The translations under genes were made by a program, and so were the position numbers. From positions 454,911 to 518,910 of the forward strand of contig NZ_JAAAKW010000003.1 in assembly GCF_009905615.1 (NCBI RefSeq): 64,000 nucleotides of DNA, in the 5' to 3' direction. This DNA is from Pseudomonas sp. SLFW (GTDB taxonomy: Bacteria; Pseudomonadota; Gammaproteobacteria; Pseudomonadales; Pseudomonadaceae). A model generated the notes under the pieces. It had not been told where the DNA came from and searched no databases. It was given only the letters and a program-made list of their open reading frames with translations. Below are positions 59,433 through 64,000 of the stretch, in pieces (position 1 is the stretch's first letter; the number at the start of each line of letters is the position of its first letter).

Positions 59433-60496
59433 TGCTTGGCTACCTGACGCGACGCCTGCTGCTGATCATCCCGACACTGCTGTGCATTTTGCTGGTGAAT
59501 TTCTTCATCGTGCAGGCTGCGCCCGGTGGTCCGGTGGAACAGGCCATCGCCAAGCTGCAAGGCGTGGCGGGCGGCACCATCGGCGCGGGCCACACCGAAA
59601 CCATGAACGTCGGCCAATCCCGCGCCAGCCGGGGCCTGGACCCCAAGCTGATCAAGGAGATCGAGCACCAATACGGCTTCGACAAGCCCCTGCATGAGCG
59701 TCTGTGGCTGATGCTGTCGAATTACGCACGGCTGGACTTCGGCAACAGCTTCTTTCGCGGCGCCAAAGTCACCGACCTGATCCTGCAAAAGATGCCGGTG
59801 TCGATCTCTCTCGGCCTCTGGGCGACGCTGATTACCTACCTGGTGTCGATCCCGCTGGGCATTCGCAAGGCGGTGAAACACGGCAGCCATTTCGACATCT
59901 GGAGCAGCACCGCGATCATCATCGGCTACGCGATGCCCGCGTTCCTGTTCGCCATGTTGCTGGTGGTGTTGTTCGCGGGAGGCACGTACCTGAACTGGTT
60001 CCCGATCCGGGGGCTGGTGTCGGAAAACTTCGATCAGATGACCACCCTGGGCAAGGTCGCCGATTATTTCTGGCATTTGGTGCTGCCCGTCGCGTCGTTG
60101 GTGATCGGCGGTTTCGCGACGCTGACCATTCTCACCAAGAACTCGTTTCTCAACGAAGTCACCCGCCAATACGTGGTCACGGCTCGGGCCAAAGGCCTGA
60201 GTGAGCGCCGCGTGCTGTACGGACATGTGTTCCGCAACGCCATGCTGCTCGTGGTCGCGGGCATTCCACAGGCGTTCATCAGCGTGTTCTTTGCGGGTTC
60301 ACTGATGATCGAGGTGATTTTCTCCCTGGATGGTCTCGGCCGCATGAGTTACGAGGCGGCTGTGTCGCGGGATTACCCGGTGGTGTTTGGTTCGCTCTTC
60401 ATCTTTACCCTGTTCGGGCTGCTGATCAAACTGGTCGGGGACATCTGCTACACCCTCGTGGACCCCCGAATCGACTTCAGCGCGAGGAATGCCTGA
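59432..60496 (+). CDS. yejB: Peptide ABC transporter permease YejB
   Basis: A 354-residue permease with six predicted membrane segments and an EAA loop ([20 protein letters not shown]). The first gene segment ([20 protein letters not shown]) is typical. The start ATG overlaps the yejA TAA (TAATG), and the stop overlaps the yejE ATG (TGATG). Confidence 0.93.
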   Translation: MLGYLTRRLLLIIPTLLCILLVNFFIVQAAPGGPVEQAIAKLQGVAGGTIGAGHTETMNVGQSRASRGLDPKLIKEIEHQYGFDKPLHERLWLMLSNYARLDFGNSFFRGAKVTDLILQKMPVSISLGLWATLITYLVSIPLGIRKAVKHGSHFDIWSSTAIIIGYAMPAFLFAMLLVVLFAGGTYLNWFPIRGLVSENFDQMTTLGKVADYFWHLVLPVASLVIGGFATLTILTKNSFLNEVTRQYVVTARAKGLSERRVLYGHVFRNAMLLVVAGIPQAFISVFFAGSLMIEVIFSLDGLGRMSYEAAVSRDYPVVFGSLFIFTLFGLLIKLVGDICYTLVDPRIDFSARNA

Positions 60497-61518
60497 TGCG
60501 CAGACTGTCTCCGGTGGCTCGCCGACGTTTCGAGCGTTTTCGCAACAACCGCCGTGGCTGGTGGTCGCTGTGGCTGTTTTGCGGCCTGTTCGTCATCAGC
60601 CTCTGTGGCGAATTGGTCGCCAACGACAAACCGTTGGTGCTCAGTTATCAACACAGCTTGTACTTCCCTGCTTTCAAACGGTACACCGAGCAGGCGTTCG
60701 GCGGTCAACTGCCCTTCCAGCCGGACTACCGCAGCGATTACGTGCGCCAGCTCATCAGCAAGGGCGACGGTTGGATGTTGTTTCCGCCCATTCCGTTCAG
60801 CGACGACACGCCGAACTATGACCTGAACAAGCCTGCCCCCAGCCCGCCCTCGGCGATCAACTGGCTGGGCACCGACGATCAGGCGCGGGACGTGCTGGCG
60901 CGGGTGATTTTCGGGGCACGGGTGTCGATTCTGTTCGCCCTGGCGCTGACCGTCATCAGCGCGTTGATCGGTATCGCCGCTGGCGCGCTGCAAGGCTATT
61001 ACGGCGGCTGGGTGGATTTGATCGGTCAGCGCTTGCTGGAAGTCTGGTCGGGCCTGCCGGTGCTGTACCTGCTGATCATCCTGTCGGGATTCGTCGAGCC
61101 GAATTTCTGGTGGCTGCTGGGCATTATGGCGCTGTTTTCATGGCTCGCACTGGTGGATGTGGTGCGCGCCGAGTTTCTGCGCGGGCGCAATCTGGAATAC
61201 GTCAAGGCGGCCCGCGCATTGGGGCTGGACGACCGCAAGGTGATCCTGCGCCACATTCTGCCTAACGCCATGAACGCGACCCTGAGTTACCTGCCGTTCA
61301 TCCTCACCGGGGCGATTTCGACGCTCACCGCCCTCGACTTCCTCGGCTTCGGCATGCCCGCAGGCAGCGCCTCGTTGGGTGAACTGATCGGTCAGGGCAA
61401 ACAGAACCTGCAAGCTCCTTGGCTCGGCTTCACAGCCTTTTTCACGCTGGCACTCATTCTCTCGTTGCTGGTGTTCATTGGCGAGGCGTTGCGCGACGCC
61501 TTCGACCCGAGGTCCTGA
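60496..61518 (+). CDS. yejE: Peptide ABC transporter permease YejE
   Basis: A 340-residue permease. After an N-terminal extension (RRLSPVARRRFERFRNNRRG) it has the usual first membrane helix, a periplasmic region and the BPD core (DQARDVLARVIFGARVSILF), with the EAA loop VRAEFLRGRNLEYVKAARAL. Paired with YejB. Confidence 0.93.
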   Translation: MRRLSPVARRRFERFRNNRRGWWSLWLFCGLFVISLCGELVANDKPLVLSYQHSLYFPAFKRYTEQAFGGQLPFQPDYRSDYVRQLISKGDGWMLFPPIPFSDDTPNYDLNKPAPSPPSAINWLGTDDQARDVLARVIFGARVSILFALALTVISALIGIAAGALQGYYGGWVDLIGQRLLEVWSGLPVLYLLIILSGFVEPNFWWLLGIMALFSWLALVDVVRAEFLRGRNLEYVKAARALGLDDRKVILRHILPNAMNATLSYLPFILTGAISTLTALDFLGFGMPAGSASLGELIGQGKQNLQAPWLGFTAFFTLALILSLLVFIGEALRDAFDPRS

Positions 61519-61519
61519 C

Positions 61520-63103
61520 GTGGCTGAAAATCTCATTGAAATCCGCGACCTGTCGGTGTCGTTCAGCGGCAATACCGTGGTCAAGCACCTGAGCCTCGAC
61601 ATCCCTGCCGGAGAATGCCTCGCGCTGGTCGGCGAGTCCGGTTCGGGCAAATCGGTGACGGCGCATTCGATCCTGCAACTGTTGCCCCAGGCGGGTACGG
61701 TCAGCACCGGCAGCATCCGTTATCGCGGGCAAGAATTGCTGGGTGCCGATGGCAAGACGATGCGGCAGATTCGCGGCAACCAGATCGCGATGATTTTCCA
61801 GGAGCCGATGACTTCGCTGAACCCGTTGCACACGGTTTCCAAGCAGATCGGTGAAACGCTGCTGGTGCACAAAAGCATGACGGGCAAGGCGGCGCAGGCA
61901 CGCATTCTTGAATTGCTGGAACTGGTGGGCATTCAGCACCCGAAGAAGCGCCTGAAGGCCTACCCCCACGAATTGTCCGGCGGCCAGCGGCAGCGGGTGA
62001 TGATCGCCATGGCGCTGGCCTGCGAGCCGGAACTGCTGATTGCCGACGAGCCCACCACCGCCCTCGACGTCACGGTTCAGCGCAAGATTCTGTTGCTGCT
62101 GAAAGAGCTGCAACAGCGCCTGAACATGTCGTTGCTGCTGATCAGTCACGATTTGAACCTCGTGCACAGTATTGCCCAAAAGGTCTGCGTGATGCGGGCC
62201 GGGGAAATCGTCGAGCAGTCCAACTGCCACACCCTGTTCAAGCACCCGCAGCACCCGTACAGCCAGCTGTTGCTCGACGCTGAGCCTGCGGGCGAGCCGC
62301 TGCCTCGGGACACCCGCGAGAAGGTCCTTGAGGTCGAAAACCTGCGGGTCTGGTTCTCGCTGGGCGGCGGCATCTTCAACCGCCACCACGAATACCTGAA
62401 GGCGGTCGATGACATCAGCCTGAGCATCGAGCGTGGCAAGACGCTGGGGATCGTCGGCGAATCGGGGTCGGGAAAATCGACACTTGGTCAGGCAATCCTG
62501 CGCTTGCTGGAATCCCGTGGCAGTATCCGCTTCAAGGGTCACGCGCTTGACTGCCTGAACCAGAAGCAGATGCGTCCATGGCGCAAGCAGATGCAGGTGG
62601 TGTTTCAGGACCCTTACGGCAGCCTCAGCCCGCGCATGTCGGTGGCACAGATCATCAGCGAGGGGCTGGAAGTGCACAGCGAACTGGACAAGGTCCGCTG
62701 CGATGCCGAAGTGATTCGCGCCCTGGAGGAAGTCGGCATCGATCCGCTGAGCCGGCATCGCTATCCCCATGAGTTTTCCGGCGGGCAACGGCAACGTATT
62801 GCCATCGCCCGTGCCCTTGTGCTCAAACCTGCCTTGATTTTGCTCGATGAACCGACGTCTGCACTGGACCGTACCGTGCAGAAACAGGTGGTGGCATTGT
62901 TGCGCCAGCTGCAGGAGAAACACGGGCTGACGTACCTGTTCATCAGTCACGATCTGGCGGTGGTCAAGGCCCTCGCCCACGACCTGATCGTGGTCAAGGA
63001 CGGCAAAGTGGTCGAGCGCGGCGCGAGTCATGATGTCTTCGATGCTCCGCAACACCCCTATACCCGGGAGCTGCTGGCGGCGGCGCACCCTGGTTACAAC
63101 TGA
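61520..63103 (+). CDS. yejF: Peptide ABC transporter, double ATPase YejF
   Basis: A 527-residue protein with two ABC ATPase domains in tandem. Walker [11 protein letters not shown] and [10 protein letters not shown], signatures [10 protein letters not shown] and [10 protein letters not shown], and Walker [12 protein letters not shown] and [10 protein letters not shown] are visible. It starts with GTG 61520, one base after the yejE stop. It energises YejBE. Confidence 0.94.
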   Translation: MAENLIEIRDLSVSFSGNTVVKHLSLDIPAGECLALVGESGSGKSVTAHSILQLLPQAGTVSTGSIRYRGQELLGADGKTMRQIRGNQIAMIFQEPMTSLNPLHTVSKQIGETLLVHKSMTGKAAQARILELLELVGIQHPKKRLKAYPHELSGGQRQRVMIAMALACEPELLIADEPTTALDVTVQRKILLLLKELQQRLNMSLLLISHDLNLVHSIAQKVCVMRAGEIVEQSNCHTLFKHPQHPYSQLLLDAEPAGEPLPRDTREKVLEVENLRVWFSLGGGIFNRHHEYLKAVDDISLSIERGKTLGIVGESGSGKSTLGQAILRLLESRGSIRFKGHALDCLNQKQMRPWRKQMQVVFQDPYGSLSPRMSVAQIISEGLEVHSELDKVRCDAEVIRALEEVGIDPLSRHRYPHEFSGGQRQRIAIARALVLKPALILLDEPTSALDRTVQKQVVALLRQLQEKHGLTYLFISHDLAVVKALAHDLIVVKDGKVVERGASHDVFDAPQHPYTRELLAAAHPGYN

Positions 63104-63173
63104 GGGGTTACAACTGATTGGCAACAGCAGTCTGAGCGGCCAGATGCCCGGGACGGAAACGACGGAACAGTGC

Positions 63174-64000
63174 ATGAAAGACAGTGACAGCCTCAAGGAT
63201 TACCGACGCGTTCGGCGCTTAGCGATCCGTTCGTTGTTCGAAATCATCGAGCAGTCCAGCGAAGGTACTGTGATCGTGGACAAGGACGCACGGATCGTCT
63301 GGATCAACGAGCGTTATGCGCGTCGTTTCGGTCTCGAAGACGCCAGCCGCGCGGTGGGTCAGCCCTGCGAAAAGGTGATTCCGGGTAGCCTGCTGCGTCA
63401 GGTGGCGAGCAACGGCCAGCCGATCTTGCTGGACATGATGGACACCGCCAAGGACCCGCTGGTGGTGATGCGTCTGCCGATCCACGACGACGTGGGCGGC
63501 GTGATCGGCGCCATCGGTTTTGCGCTGTTCGACGAGCTGCATGCCCTCTCCCCCTTGCTCAAGCGCTACCTGAGCATGCAGCAGGAGCTGGCGTCGACCC
63601 GCTCGCTGTTGCGGGCGCGGCAGGCCAAATATACTTTCACGCAGTTCATTGGCACCAGCGCCGCGAGCCTGGAGGTCAAACGCCGTGCGCGTCGCAGCGC
63701 CAGCACTGACTCTCCCGTTCTGCTGATGGGCGAAACGGGCACCGGCAAAGAGCTGCTCGCTCACGCGATTCACAACACCTCGCCCCGGGCGCACAAACCC
63801 TTCGTCAGTATCAACAGCGCGGCCATTCCCGAAACGTTGCTGGAAGCCGAATTCTTCGGCACGGCGCCGGGGGCATTCACGGGCGCAGACCGGCGCGGGC
63901 GTCAAGGCAAGCTGCGTCTGGCCGAGGGCGGCACGCTGTTTCTCGATGAGATCGGCGACATGCCGCTGCCCCTGCAAAGCAAATTGCTGCGGGTGTTGCA
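63174..64000 (+). CDS. Sigma-54-dependent Fis-type activator (3' end outside window)
   Basis: The ATG at 63174 opens a frame that runs past the window end (276 codons visible). An N-terminal PAS-like domain ([20 protein letters not shown]) is followed by a sigma-54 AAA+ domain with Walker [19 protein letters not shown], the GAFTGA loop ([14 protein letters not shown]) and Walker [13 protein letters not shown]-terminal Fis helix-turn-helix should lie beyond the window. Its targets are unknown; its neighbour yejABEF is one candidate. Confidence 0.9.
   Translation, partial: MKDSDSLKDYRRVRRLAIRSLFEIIEQSSEGTVIVDKDARIVWINERYARRFGLEDASRAVGQPCEKVIPGSLLRQVASNGQPILLDMMDTAKDPLVVMRLPIHDDVGGVIGAIGFALFDELHALSPLLKRYLSMQQELASTRSLLRARQAKYTFTQFIGTSAASLEVKRRARRSASTDSPVLLMGETGTGKELLAHAIHNTSPRAHKPFVSINSAAIPETLLEAEFFGTAPGAFTGADRRGRQGKLRLAEGGTLFLDEIGDMPLPLQSKLLRVL

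Overview
The window is a Pseudomonas chromosome segment carrying a complete 44 kb tailed-phage prophage. The host is recognised by the gacA (TTG start) - uvrC - pgsA - tRNA-Gly - tRNA-Cys - tRNA-Leu order, the aromatic leader peptide ahead of a DAHP synthase, and high-GC pseudomonad codon use. The species cannot be named from the sequence; the syringae/fluorescens lineages fit best.

Layout. 1-4.5 kb: host genes (topoisomerase IB 3' part, a short UvrA paralogue, a lipoprotein, a DUF6434 protein). 4.6-4.85 kb: tRNA-Leu(TAA) with its own promoter and terminator. 5116-49276: the prophage, bounded by 92-bp direct repeats (one mismatch) covering the 3' part of tRNA-Cys and its terminator. 49.2-49.4 kb: intact tRNA-Cys and tRNA-Gly. 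49.5-64 kb: pgsA, uvrC, gacA, two small regulators, a GNAT, the aroF leader and aroF, a lipase, ppiC, yejABEF and the start of a sigma-54 activator.

Inside the prophage, left to right. First comes an AT-richer cargo zone: a broken DUF3606 gene, a two-gene unit with a DGQHR/ParB-like protein and a HEPN-type protein, LexA-controlled umuDC with a divergent SRAP gene, small membrane proteins, an antirepressor-like gene and a stand-alone reverse transcriptase. The minus-strand late genes follow: endolysin with nested Rz/Rz1, a P2-type contractile tail (D, X, U, tape measure, E/E', FII, FI, fibre assembly, fibre, I, J, W, V), then a lambda-type head (FII-like, E, D, C-like protease, B portal, W, terminase A and Nu1) with a candidate cos and a holin. 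The rest is early and lysogeny control: seven TGGGACA repeats, a primase-VapE helicase, TraR/DksA and CII proteins, a candidate structured RNA, Cro/CI with shared operators, a membrane protein next to cI, and a rightward operon with KilAC and PrtN-like regulators, a cytosine methylase, a DUF4224 protein and the integrase. A TacAT-like toxin-antitoxin sits beside attR.

The most unusual signals are (1) about 880 bp near 45.8-46.6 kb that encodes a Dcm methylase in one frame and a second phage protein in the +1 frame from a shared ribosome binding site, (2) the HEPN/DGQHR pair, (3) the reverse transcriptase, and (4) a hairpin-rich RNA candidate antisense to the cro-cII leader. Function statements rest on recognised protein families and motifs; nothing was searched against a database.
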